A stretch of DNA of 60,302 nt, taken from positions 1 through 60,302 of the forward strand of contig JAAYNV010000001.1 in the NCBI GenBank assembly GCA_012520645.1, read 5' to 3'. Below, piece by piece: positions 8,473 to 16,489 of the stretch. The translations under genes and the position numbers were made by a program. Each line of letters begins with the position of its first letter. The first letter of the stretch is position 1. The notes beneath the pieces were generated by a model. The model did not search any database. It saw nothing but the letters and a program-made list of their open reading frames with translations, and was not told the DNA's origin. Source of the DNA: Clostridiales bacterium (GTDB taxonomy: Bacteria; Bacillota; Clostridia; Lachnospirales; Lachnospiraceae).

Positions 8473-9201
8473 ATGAGAACCATTCACAAGAAAGCAGTCG
8501 AAATGACACTCAGCGAATCAGCCTCATATATTGATTATTCCGTATTAAAACCGGAGTTTACGGAAGAGCAGATCATCGAGCTTACCAAAGACGGTGTACA
8601 GTTAGGATGTGCCACCATTTTTATTAATCCGGGCTATATTGAACTTTGCACTCCTTATGTTAAAGGAACAAGGACCAGTCTTTGTCCCGTAATCGACTTT
8701 CCATTTGGAACAAGTTCTACAAAATCCAAAATTGCACAATTAGAGATTGCCACACAGTATGATGCCGTTAAAGAAATTGATATTGTAGCAAACTTCGGCT
8801 GGATCCGTTCCGGTAAATACAAGGAAACCACGGACGAATTATGCGCCTGTTCAGATGCCGTACATAAACACGGGAAATACTTGAAGGTTATCCTTGAAAC
8901 TGACGCACTCACAGAAAAAGAAATACGAAAAGCCTGTCATTGCTGTATGACTGCCAAAGTCGATTTTATCAAAACAAGTACCGGATTTTTAACTGGCTAT
9001 GAATTGCAGGGTGCAGCACCGGAAATCATCCAAATCATAATGGATGAAGTTGGAGACTCTTGTAAGATCAAAGGAAGCGGTTGTATTCGCACCAGAGAAC
9101 ACTTCCTGAAATTAATCGACATGGGAATTGACCGAATGGGCGTCGGATATAAAGCAGTGAGCACCGTGCTCGGTTTAAACAGCAAAGGAGAATCATTATG
9201 A
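8473..9201 (+). CDS. deoC: DeoC-type deoxyribose-phosphate aldolase
   Basis: A 242-residue class I aldolase of the DeoC/LacD-like TIM-barrel fold. DeoC cleaves 2-deoxyribose-5-phosphate to acetaldehyde and glyceraldehyde-3-phosphate. The Schiff-base lysine lies in FIKTSTGF, the second catalytic lysine in KIKGSGCIRT and the proton-relay aspartate in EIDIVANFG. The GCIRT (usually GGIRT) and ANFGWIRSG (usually NIGALKSG) variants are mild departures from classical DeoC, so a related aldolase substrate is possible. The gene has an AAGGAGG site and no nucleoside phosphorylase neighbour. Its TGA overlaps the ATG of the next gene. Confidence 0.85.
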   Translation: MRTIHKKAVEMTLSESASYIDYSVLKPEFTEEQIIELTKDGVQLGCATIFINPGYIELCTPYVKGTRTSLCPVIDFPFGTSSTKSKIAQLEIATQYDAVKEIDIVANFGWIRSGKYKETTDELCACSDAVHKHGKYLKVILETDALTEKEIRKACHCCMTAKVDFIKTSTGFLTGYELQGAAPEIIQIIMDEVGDSCKIKGSGCIRTREHFLKLIDMGIDRMGVGYKAVSTVLGLNSKGESL

Positions 9202-9995
9202 AACCGGAAAAGATTGCTGAAAACATCAACACACTGGCGGACTTCTGTGGTATGCGGGATCTCAAAGCCCTGACCCCGGATGCCTTGTATCAGACATACG
9301 GAATCCATAAAGCAGATATTCTGATCCTATTCGGTGGAAGCATTCCCGCCGGATGTGACACAGCAGCCTTGGGAATTTTATCAGGCGTTGCCGATAAACT
9401 GATGATTGTGGGGGGCGAAGGACATACAACAGATTCCCTGCGACAGAAAATACACGAAAAGCATCCCGGTATTGCGGTGCAAAACCGTTCCGAAGCAGAT
9501 ATCATGCGGGATTATATTACCCTGCAATATGGAATGCAGGATATTATACTGGAACGTCATTCCACGAATTGCGGAAATAATATAACCAATGCGCTTGCCG
9601 TGCTGAAAGAACACCATATCCATGCAGGAGATATGATAATCATACAGGATGCCACGATGCAGCGGCGAATGAATGCAGGTTTTGCCAGACATGCACCGAA
9701 TATCCATATCATCAATTATGCCGCTTACTCGAATAGAGTGATTGCTGATCAAGAAAGCTTGAGATTTGAACACGAGGATTTGTGGGGCATGTGGGACATG
9801 GATACCTATATCACTTTACTGATGGGAGAAATTCCACGACTCAGAAACACACCGGACGGCTATGGTCCGAATGGGAAAAATTTTATCGCCGAAGTCGTCA
9901 TTCCTCCCGCGGTTTCTCAAGCATTCGAGGAATTAAATGCGCAATATCCTTCCAAAATAAGACCCGCCAATCCCAGATACGCTTCTTTATCATAA
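9198..9995 (+). CDS. YdcF family (DUF218) protein
   Basis: A 265-residue protein resembling E. coli YdcF, a stand-alone cytoplasmic DUF218 protein. The DUF218 core is visible as ADILILFGGSIP (about 38-50), IVGGEGHTTDSL, ERHSTNCGNNI and DATMQRRMNAGF. There is no signal peptide or membrane helix. E. coli YdcF has been reported to bind S-adenosylmethionine; its reaction is unknown. ATGA overlap with deoC implies translational coupling, so the two products may act together on a sugar phosphate or nucleoside derivative, which is inference. Its stop overlaps the convergent AraC gene by a few bases. Confidence 0.82.
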   Translation: MKPEKIAENINTLADFCGMRDLKALTPDALYQTYGIHKADILILFGGSIPAGCDTAALGILSGVADKLMIVGGEGHTTDSLRQKIHEKHPGIAVQNRSEADIMRDYITLQYGMQDIILERHSTNCGNNITNALAVLKEHHIHAGDMIIIQDATMQRRMNAGFARHAPNIHIINYAAYSNRVIADQESLRFEHEDLWGMWDMDTYITLLMGEIPRLRNTPDGYGPNGKNFIAEVVIPPAVSQAFEELNAQYPSKIRPANPRYASLS

Positions 9996-10853
9996 GCCCT
10001 TTCCGTTCAGCTTGCGGAATTTCGCCGGCGAACACTGATATTTCTTTTTAAAGAGATGATAAAAATGACTCAGGGAAGCAAACCCGCAAAGCAGACTGAT
10101 TTCCATAATTTCCTCCTGGGTCTGTGTCAACAAATAGACCGAATATTCCAGCCGCTTATGATTGATATACTCCGTCGGCGTAGCCTCCATAATCTCTTTA
10201 AACACCCTGCATAAATGACCGGAAGAACATGCCGATAGTTCCAACATTCTCGGAAAACCAATTCTTAAATTATCAATCTTCTGCATTTCCTTGAGCATGG
10301 CGGAAAACCAGACCGGACACTTTTTCGTCTGTTGCCCGTCTGTCGAATAAGTAAAAAAATATCTTACAAATATTTCAGCCAGACAGCATTTTGCAACAAA
10401 TGCTGTCTGTTTATAAGCATCTGTATCCATAAACATTCCAATTTCCAAAAAGCGGGCTATAATCCTTTCTCTTGCTGCCTCGTCCGTATGAATACAGACA
10501 GGAAGCTCTGATTCCAACAACGCCTGCAGCATAACTGTAGAATCCAGAAACAACCGGATATTCTGAAATAACTCTTCGCTGAAGCCGACATTGACAATGC
10601 GAAAGTCATCCGAATAATAAAATTCATAGCTGTGCGTATCACTGGGGCGTATAAACAGAAGATCTCCCTGCGTGATCGTTTGAATTGAATTATTTACCAG
10701 ATGCAGTGCACTGCCTTCGGCAACAATAAAAAACTCATAAAAAGTATGCGTATGAATGGAAGCGGTTTCTTTCAGGCTGGAATTGCGAAACAATAATCCG
10801 GTCCGTTCCTCCAGAAAAGTATGCTCTTTGCCATAAACAGGAATGTGTTGCAT
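9990..10853 (-). CDS. AraC family regulator with cupin sensor domain
   Basis: A 287-residue regulator. The N-terminal ~150 residues form a cupin-like arabinose-binding fold (TFYEFFIVAEGSALH, RPSDTHSYEF). The C-terminal ~100 residues contain two helix-turn-helix motifs ending LCGFASLSHFYHLFKKKYQCSPAKFRK, the standard AraC signature (shown here only as the recognisable tail GFASLSHFYHLFKK). It is directly downstream of the GH36 gene and co-oriented with it, so it probably regulates alpha-galactoside use together with the YesMN-type pair at the other end of the locus. GGAGGAAACC precedes the ATG. Confidence 0.9.
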   Translation of the reverse strand: MQHIPVYGKEHTFLEERTGLLFRNSSLKETASIHTHTFYEFFIVAEGSALHLVNNSIQTITQGDLLFIRPSDTHSYEFYYSDDFRIVNVGFSEELFQNIRLFLDSTVMLQALLESELPVCIHTDEAARERIIARFLEIGMFMDTDAYKQTAFVAKCCLAEIFVRYFFTYSTDGQQTKKCPVWFSAMLKEMQKIDNLRIGFPRMLELSACSSGHLCRVFKEIMEATPTEYINHKRLEYSVYLLTQTQEEIMEISLLCGFASLSHFYHLFKKKYQCSPAKFRKLNGKGL

Positions 10854-10880
10854 GGTTTCCTCCTATCCTATTACTCACCC

Positions 10881-10908
10881 TTTATTTCGTACACTTTATT
10901 TCGTACAC
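10881..10908. repeat. Exact 14-bp tandem duplication at the GH36 3' end
   Basis: tttatttcgtacac occurs twice in direct succession (10881-10894 and 10895-10908). On the minus strand the first copy read encodes the last codons and stop of the alpha-galactosidase gene. The second repeats them just after the stop. It looks like a recent slippage or duplication scar with no effect on the protein. Confidence 0.85.
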
Positions 10909-13109
10909 TCTATTACAAATACTCTCGCCATTGTTTCCTTTGGAAAATGCACGGTCATTTTTCCGGTCTGTGTATCATATGCAAAATGGGACTCCGCCTC
11001 TGCCGGATAAGCCTGCCTGATCTGTACCTGATCCGTTCTGCCCTGAAAGCCCTTCGGAAACGGAATAAGCTCTTTGTCTTCCAAATCCCCCTGCTTTTTC
11101 CAGACCGCCAGATAAAATCTTTTCGCCGAAGCACCGTCCGCTCCACTCTCCAGTCCAAGGCTCATCCACTCAGAATCTGTCTGTGCCAGTCCAAGCGGCC
11201 AATAAGGCAGCGCCCTTGCAATGTCACTGCGGACGCTCTTGTAAAAGGCAATTCCCTCTGCCACCAGTTCAAAACGTTCCCTGGAGAGTTCTGCCAGATG
11301 TCCGCTCTGGTGAATACGAAGCAGCAGGGCATTGACCATATTAAAGATAACCTCTTCCCGATCGCCGTCTCGAAGCGGATAAGACCACACTGCTGCCTGC
11401 TCAGGATTCACACCACTTGGTGCATTGGCTGCGATCATAGCATAATTTTTATACTCCTCCTGATCACTCGTGGACTGCAGACTGCAGCGGGACAGCAACG
11501 CGTAATCCATACGCAGACCACCACTGGAGCAGTTTTCAATAACCAGCTCAGGATAACGCTCAAACACGGAATCCAGCCATGCCAGATATGCCCGCTCATG
11601 TGCGAGCAGCCCGGCTCCGGCGCTGCACGCATGATTCTCTGTACCGATACCCGGTTCAATATTATAGTCCATTTTAATATAGCCTACACCATACTCTCTT
11701 ACAACCCGGTCAATGACCTCATTGACATGCTCAATGACAAGCGGATGTCTGAAATCCAACTGGTAGCGGCTCCTGTCATAAACTCTTTTTCCATGCCGCA
11801 CAAAAAAACATTCATCCGGTAGAACTGCCGCCTTTTTACAGCAGATGCCCATGACTTCCAGTTCCAGCCAAAGTCCCGGTACCATGCCTTTTTTCCGTAT
11901 ATAGTCAGTCACCTCTCGCACACCGTTCGGGAATCGTTTTCTGCACTCCTGCCACTCTCCGACACTGTCCCACCAAATACCTTCCGCATACCAGCCGGCA
12001 TCAATCACATAATATTCGCAGCCTGCCTCTGCCGCTGCATCAATGAGCGGCAGTTCTTTTTCTGTCGTCGGATCTGCAAAAAGACAGTTCATATAATCAT
12101 TAAATATAACCGGAAGTTCTTCATTATCCTTATTTTTCCGCCGTATGCGCCTGCGGTAGGACACCAGTGTGTCTATCGCATGATCGATACACGCATCACT
12201 GACCCCGACTCCCACCGGAACACTTTCAAACTCCTCTCCCGGCTTAAGTGTCTGGAACCAGTGTGACTGGATTTCTGTCGGACCGCTTACATTTAACAAT
12301 AAATGTCCATTCTGATCCGCTATTTCATAGTACCATGAACCATTATGCTCAATCTGCCAGACCAACCCCGTATCAGCTTCGGTATTTTCCAGATATCCCA
12401 TCGGCAGATATTCCTTGGCAGACCAGTTTCCGGTATTGCCTATACTGACAGGCTTGGACGTTCTGGGCATGCAGCGGTGCTGCGTCTGTCCAAATCCAAG
12501 CTCCGGCAGGGTATAACTGCGCCAGTTTAATTCCTTCTGCCAGCTGTTATGGGGCACAAAAAGCCTTAACTTCTGTTCCGCAGGAAGATGCCCCTCCTTT
12601 TCCAGTCCCGAATAAGTAAACGAAGACAGATAAGTCAGCGTCTGTTCCTGTGTCCCCCTGTTGATGACCTTATGACGCATCCGAACCACCGAAGTGCCGT
12701 CATAGAACTGCCAGAAGCTCTGTACATACACGCCGGACTTTTCATCCTTTTCTCCGATGACCAGCAAACGTCCTTCTTTGTTTCTGCTATCCTCCATACC
12801 GTCATAAACCAGACGATAGCCCGGAGCCGTTACCACATATTTATTTCCGTGTCTTTCATATGGTCTGTCAAAGCCTGCCATATCAAGCTGCACGATCGGA
12901 AAACCTTCTTCCTGCATATTGTTCCACGGAAGTTCCTCCTCACAAAACGGTCTGACACCAAAATGCAGCAGCTTGATCTGATGCTTTTCTGTCAAACCGA
13001 ATACAATACAAATACCATTCTCCTGAATTTTTATTTTCTCTGTAATCACATTCTTATCCTCCGTCGGCATTATATCGCCATTCACTTCTCCTATATCGCA
13101 AAGGGACAC
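10896..13109 (-). CDS. GH36 alpha-galactosidase
   Basis: A 737-residue cytoplasmic enzyme (no signal peptide) of normal GH36 length that hydrolyses terminal alpha-1,6-galactosyl residues of melibiose, raffinose and related oligosaccharides. The N-terminal beta-sandwich is followed by a TIM barrel with EYYVIDAGWY. The nucleophile Asp is in YIKMDYN and the acid/base Asp in NCSSGGLRMDYALL. The start is uncertain. GTG at 13109 lies inside a stable hairpin, and in-frame GTG and ATG codons follow 8 and 13 codons later near AGGAGAA. It is last of the permease-permease-SBP-GH36 run, which implies that imported oligosaccharide is cut inside the cell. Confidence 0.93.
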   Translation of the reverse strand: MSLCDIGEVNGDIMPTEDKNVITEKIKIQENGICIVFGLTEKHQIKLLHFGVRPFCEEELPWNNMQEEGFPIVQLDMAGFDRPYERHGNKYVVTAPGYRLVYDGMEDSRNKEGRLLVIGEKDEKSGVYVQSFWQFYDGTSVVRMRHKVINRGTQEQTLTYLSSFTYSGLEKEGHLPAEQKLRLFVPHNSWQKELNWRSYTLPELGFGQTQHRCMPRTSKPVSIGNTGNWSAKEYLPMGYLENTEADTGLVWQIEHNGSWYYEIADQNGHLLLNVSGPTEIQSHWFQTLKPGEEFESVPVGVGVSDACIDHAIDTLVSYRRRIRRKNKDNEELPVIFNDYMNCLFADPTTEKELPLIDAAAEAGCEYYVIDAGWYAEGIWWDSVGEWQECRKRFPNGVREVTDYIRKKGMVPGLWLELEVMGICCKKAAVLPDECFFVRHGKRVYDRSRYQLDFRHPLVIEHVNEVIDRVVREYGVGYIKMDYNIEPGIGTENHACSAGAGLLAHERAYLAWLDSVFERYPELVIENCSSGGLRMDYALLSRCSLQSTSDQEEYKNYAMIAANAPSGVNPEQAAVWSYPLRDGDREEVIFNMVNALLLRIHQSGHLAELSRERFELVAEGIAFYKSVRSDIARALPYWPLGLAQTDSEWMSLGLESGADGASAKRFYLAVWKKQGDLEDKELIPFPKGFQGRTDQVQIRQAYPAEAESHFAYDTQTGKMTVHFPKETMARVFVIECTK

Positions 13110-13130
13110 GGATTGATGCCGTGTCCCTTT
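13100..13130 (-). promoter_or_regulatory. Intercistronic 12-bp hairpin between SBP and alpha-galactosidase genes
   Basis: Arms 13100-13111 and 13119-13130 (aaagggacacgg / ccgtgtcccttt) are perfectly complementary with a 7-base loop. On the transcribed minus strand no U-tract follows, so it is probably not a full terminator. Such hairpins after a binding-protein gene commonly protect the upstream mRNA and lower downstream expression. The annotated GTG start of the GH36 gene is within the stem. Confidence 0.65.
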
Positions 13131-13166
13131 TTCCTGATCTATAGTAATCTATAAACCGGATATGAT

Positions 13167-14516
13167 CTACTGTGCTCCTTCAATTTCCTTCCACTGTGCT
13201 TCGATTGCCGCACAGGTTGCATCCTTATCTGCGCTTCCTGCAATATAGGACTGCATGATCTCACCAAAAGTCTGATGCCAGCTGTCTGTGGAGTAGCAGA
13301 TTGCAAGCGGTGCAGTGCCGACGCTTGCTGCCAGTGCATCACCCTGCTTAATAATTTCAAACTCGCTCTCCTGTGTAGTCTTGATCGGCGGAACAACACC
13401 TGCTACATCATTAAACCATGCCTTGCCGTAATCCGAAGTATACCACCAGTTTACAAAATCCAGTGTCTGCTGTAATACCTTGGAATCTTTTGCAACGTGC
13501 AGGGACTGGTCAGAACCGGAAATAACCTGACATGCTGCCGGATCATCTGTTACCGGATATCCATTAAAGCCGATCTGTAATTCCGGATCGATCGCCAGAG
13601 CATCTGCCTCGATCCAGGCACCCTGTCCGACTACCATGGCCGCCTTACCTGTACCAAATGCAGAAAGTTCTCCATCCAGCGCTGTTTCAAGCGGCTTGTC
13701 ATCGCCATATTTTACTGCCAGATCGATAAAGTTAAAGAAATTGTTGTAAAGTTCCGGATAATCGGATACCTTTGCTTCACCCTTCTCGAATTTTGTAACC
13801 ACCTCTGCAACATCCTCACCTGCATTAGCTGCTGCCGCATCCAGATAGTGCTGCCATACATGCTTATATACCCACCACTCACTGAAGCCTGTAGTAAACG
13901 GCTGATAGCCCTTTGCGGAAATGGTCTCGCATGCCTTCTCCATCTCTGCTACGGTAGACGGAAATTCTGTGATACCGCATTCTTCAAAGATTGCCTTATT
14001 ATATACGATACCAAAATAGTTACCCTTAATTGCAATACCATATAAACCGGAGCCCTCAGACGGGGATTTCATGGACTCTGCCACACTGTCCTGAATGGTT
14101 TCACCAAGTGGCTGACCGGTCAGATCATAGGAATACTCTTTGTATACATCAATTTCCTTACCGGATGTGGAAGAAAAGATATCCGGCACCTCACCTGAAT
14201 TCAGCTTTGCTTTTAACAGCGTCGGGTAATCATTCTGTGTAGTCTCGTAGTTGATCGTAACATTCGGCGCAACCTCTTTATATGCTTCAACCAGCTCATT
14301 GATCGCATCCGCATATTCCGGTGATGAAATAAACATATAAATCTCACACGGCTCATCCGAAGATGCTGCCTCTGCTGCGTCTGTTTTCTCCGCCGCCGGA
14401 GCCGCCTCTTTTGTTTCTGTCCCTGCACTCTCTCCTGCGCTGCTGTTTCCACAGCCCGTAAGCAGTGACAATACCATGGTGCTGCAAAGCAGCATACTGA
14501 TCAGTTTCTTCTTCAT
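13167..14516 (-). CDS. Lipoprotein sugar-binding protein of an ABC importer
   Basis: A 449-residue family 1 extracellular solute-binding protein. The signal peptide ends in a lipobox (LSLLTGC, Cys near residue 22), followed by an Ala/Glu-rich linker. The mature domain has typical features such as EIYMFISSPEY, EVPDIFSSTSG, GNYFGIVYNKAIFEECGI and the Trp-rich hinge side FSEWWVYKHVWQ. By location it should deliver an alpha-galactoside (melibiose, raffinose or stachyose type) to the two permeases upstream. TACTTCCTCC on the plus strand corresponds to a good ribosome binding site. A hairpin separates it from the alpha-galactosidase. Confidence 0.92.
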   Translation of the reverse strand: MKKKLISMLLCSTMVLSLLTGCGNSSAGESAGTETKEAAPAAEKTDAAEAASSDEPCEIYMFISSPEYADAINELVEAYKEVAPNVTINYETTQNDYPTLLKAKLNSGEVPDIFSSTSGKEIDVYKEYSYDLTGQPLGETIQDSVAESMKSPSEGSGLYGIAIKGNYFGIVYNKAIFEECGITEFPSTVAEMEKACETISAKGYQPFTTGFSEWWVYKHVWQHYLDAAAANAGEDVAEVVTKFEKGEAKVSDYPELYNNFFNFIDLAVKYGDDKPLETALDGELSAFGTGKAAMVVGQGAWIEADALAIDPELQIGFNGYPVTDDPAACQVISGSDQSLHVAKDSKVLQQTLDFVNWWYTSDYGKAWFNDVAGVVPPIKTTQESEFEIIKQGDALAASVGTAPLAICYSTDSWHQTFGEIMQSYIAGSADKDATCAAIEAQWKEIEGAQ

Positions 14517-14600
14517 ATACTTCCTCCTTTTCTTCCCGCATAAGGCTGCGGGCTGCCTATGCTTTACTCCGCCTCACAAGGAAGTGGAAATAAGACTCTT

Positions 14601-15440
14601 TTATCCCTTTACCGCACCTGCTACAACACCATCTACGATATATTTTTGTAACAGGATAAAAACGATGATAGACGGAACAACTGCCAGAACCATCGCAGTC
14701 AGTGCGTAGTTCCACTTGGTATTCATCTGCCCCACGAAGGTATATGCCGCAAGTACCAGTGTCTTTGTTTCATTGTTGCTGTTGACCATCAAAAGTGGAA
14801 GCAGGAAATCATTCCAGATCCACATAACATCCAATACGATTACCGTAACCGTGACTGACTTTAGCAGTGGGAAAATAATAGACATAAATGTTCTGGTAGT
14901 AGAAGCCCCATCAATTACTGCACTTTCATCCAGTTCTTTCGGAATGGTCTTCATAAAATTATAAAAGATAAAAGTCGCCATTGGAATACCAAAGCCCCAG
15001 TACTGTATGCCAAGTCCCAACTTGCTTCCGGAAAGATGAATTACATTCATTGCCTTTAATAATGTAATCATAATCGTCTGAAACGGAATCAGCATCGGGG
15101 TAATAATAATCGTATAAACAATAGACGAATATTTTCCCCGCCGTCTATCCAGTATGTATGCCGCCATAGAGGAAAAAACTACGATTCCTGCAATACCCGT
15201 TGCCGTAATGACCAGATTATTTCGGAACAGTTTTACATATTTCATTTTATTGATTACATAAGAATAATTCGAAAGATCCGGTTTCGTCGGCAATGCCAGA
15301 ACATCTGCAATAATTTCTCCGAACGGCTTAAAGGAGTTCATAAACATCAGATAAACCGGATAAATATAAATTCCTGCGATGACAACCAGACAGACAATCA
15401 TTACCATTCTGTTTAACAGTCTTTTCTGTTTCCTTGTCAT
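14601..15440 (-). CDS. Sugar ABC permease, MalG/inner component
   Basis: A 279-residue carbohydrate uptake (CUT1) permease with six membrane segments. The EAA loop reads ELDESAVIDGASTTRTFMSIIFPLLKS (recognisable core: ELDESAVIDGAST), which contacts the ATPase. The C-terminus IVDGVVAGAVKG is typical of the MalG-like subunit. Its start overlaps the last base of the upstream permease stop, so the two are translationally coupled. No ATPase gene is present in the locus; the separate MsmK-type ATPase at 31814-32923 is the likely partner. Confidence 0.93.
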   Translation of the reverse strand: MTRKQKRLLNRMVMIVCLVVIAGIYIYPVYLMFMNSFKPFGEIIADVLALPTKPDLSNYSYVINKMKYVKLFRNNLVITATGIAGIVVFSSMAAYILDRRRGKYSSIVYTIIITPMLIPFQTIMITLLKAMNVIHLSGSKLGLGIQYWGFGIPMATFIFYNFMKTIPKELDESAVIDGASTTRTFMSIIFPLLKSVTVTVIVLDVMWIWNDFLLPLLMVNSNNETKTLVLAAYTFVGQMNTKWNYALTAMVLAVVPSIIVFILLQKYIVDGVVAGAVKG

Positions 15441-16317
15441 TACAGATCCACCTCCTTTTTGTTAAATCCCTTCAGTACCAGCTGTGTGACAATCAGTACA
15501 AACAGAAAATAAACAATGGACTGTGCCGAACCGGTTCCATAATGATTATTGGTAAAAGCTTCCTTATAAATCTGCATAGTCACACTATTGGTTGCCGTAC
15601 CAGGTCCTCCCTTTGTCAATGCAAGAATAATATCAAATACTTTCAGTCCATTGGTCAGTGACATGAAAATACAGGTTGTAAAGGACGGTCCCAGAAGTGG
15701 TAATGTTACCTTAAAGAATTTCTGCCTTCCGTTTGCTCCGTCTACGGTCGCCGCCTCCAGAACATCCTGCGGAACCGCCTGCAGTCCTGCAATATACAGT
15801 ACAATATAAAAACCAAGCGACTGCCACACACCGACAAATGCTACCGAGAAAAAGACAAGCTTCGTATCGCCCAGCCAGCTTAAATTCCATGCTTCCCAGC
15901 CGGTTACTTCATAAAGTTTTGCGAAACCGCTCGTAAAAATAAACTTCCATATAAATCCGACAATTGTCATGCTCATAATATAAGGAATGAAAAAGATTCC
16001 CCGGAAAAAATTTGCTGTTTTAAACTTTTTAGTCAGCATTACAGCCAAAGCAACCGCAAACACATTGGAAAAAACAACAAAGAAGAAAGTATATTTTGTT
16101 GTAAACCAGAGTGAATCCGCAAAATCCCTGCTTTCCAAAAAATGGTTTTGAAATTTTTCAATCCTACAAAGGTCGCATCTTTGGAAATACCGTTCCACTC
16201 CGTCATGGAATAATATCCGCTCATAAGGAACGGAATGTACATCATCAGGCATACCAGAATGACTGCCGGTGCAGAAAACAATATGGTTTCGATCTGTGCT
16301 TTTGTTTTCCTTTTCAC
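15440..16317 (-). pseudogene. Sugar ABC permease, MalF/UgpA-like component, frameshifted
   Basis: The N-terminal 60 residues (from GTG at 16317, VKRKTKAQIETILF, first membrane helix) lie in one frame and end at NFKTIF. The rest continues in another frame as LESRDFADSLWFTTKY through the EAA loop (VLEAATVDGANGRQKFF) to KKEVDL. The switch is at a run of six T on the minus strand (16137-16142). Seven would restore a continuous 292-residue CUT1 permease. A longer open frame starting at 16336 has an implausible N-terminus and should not be used. The ribosome binding site GGAGGGG precedes the GTG. Either the gene is inactivated, is rescued by slippage, or the sequence has an error. Confidence 0.88.
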
Positions 16318-16441
16318 GTTTTCCCCTCCGTTTCATCTTGCTATTTATGTTATATTTGTATTATATATTTAGACACTTTTTTATAAAATGGAAATATCCG
16401 AACAATCCGGTGCAATATTTTGAACAAATTTTTACACCCAA

Positions 16442-16470
16442 TTGAGTTATTTCTATAAATATTGTATATT
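16442..16470 (+). promoter_or_regulatory. Promoter for the two-component system
   Basis: TTGAGT (16442-16447), 17-base spacer, TATATT (16465-16470), followed by GGAGGA and the ATG at 16490. Spacing is ideal. It is divergent from the permease operon, whose leader contains TATAAT around 16360 with only a weak -35. Confidence 0.65.
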
Positions 16471-16489
16471 AATCTTGGAGGAACGCTAA

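Noticed and set aside
10821-11822. 333-codon plus-strand open frame antisense to the GH36 gene
   Set aside because: No start signal or recognisable domain; an artefact of codon usage in the GH36 gene.
16141-16336. N-terminal extension MKRRGKREKENKSTDR of the permease in the unshifted frame
   Set aside because: Not hydrophobic where the first membrane helix should be; the alternative frame gives a perfect permease N-terminus, so the frameshift explanation is preferred.
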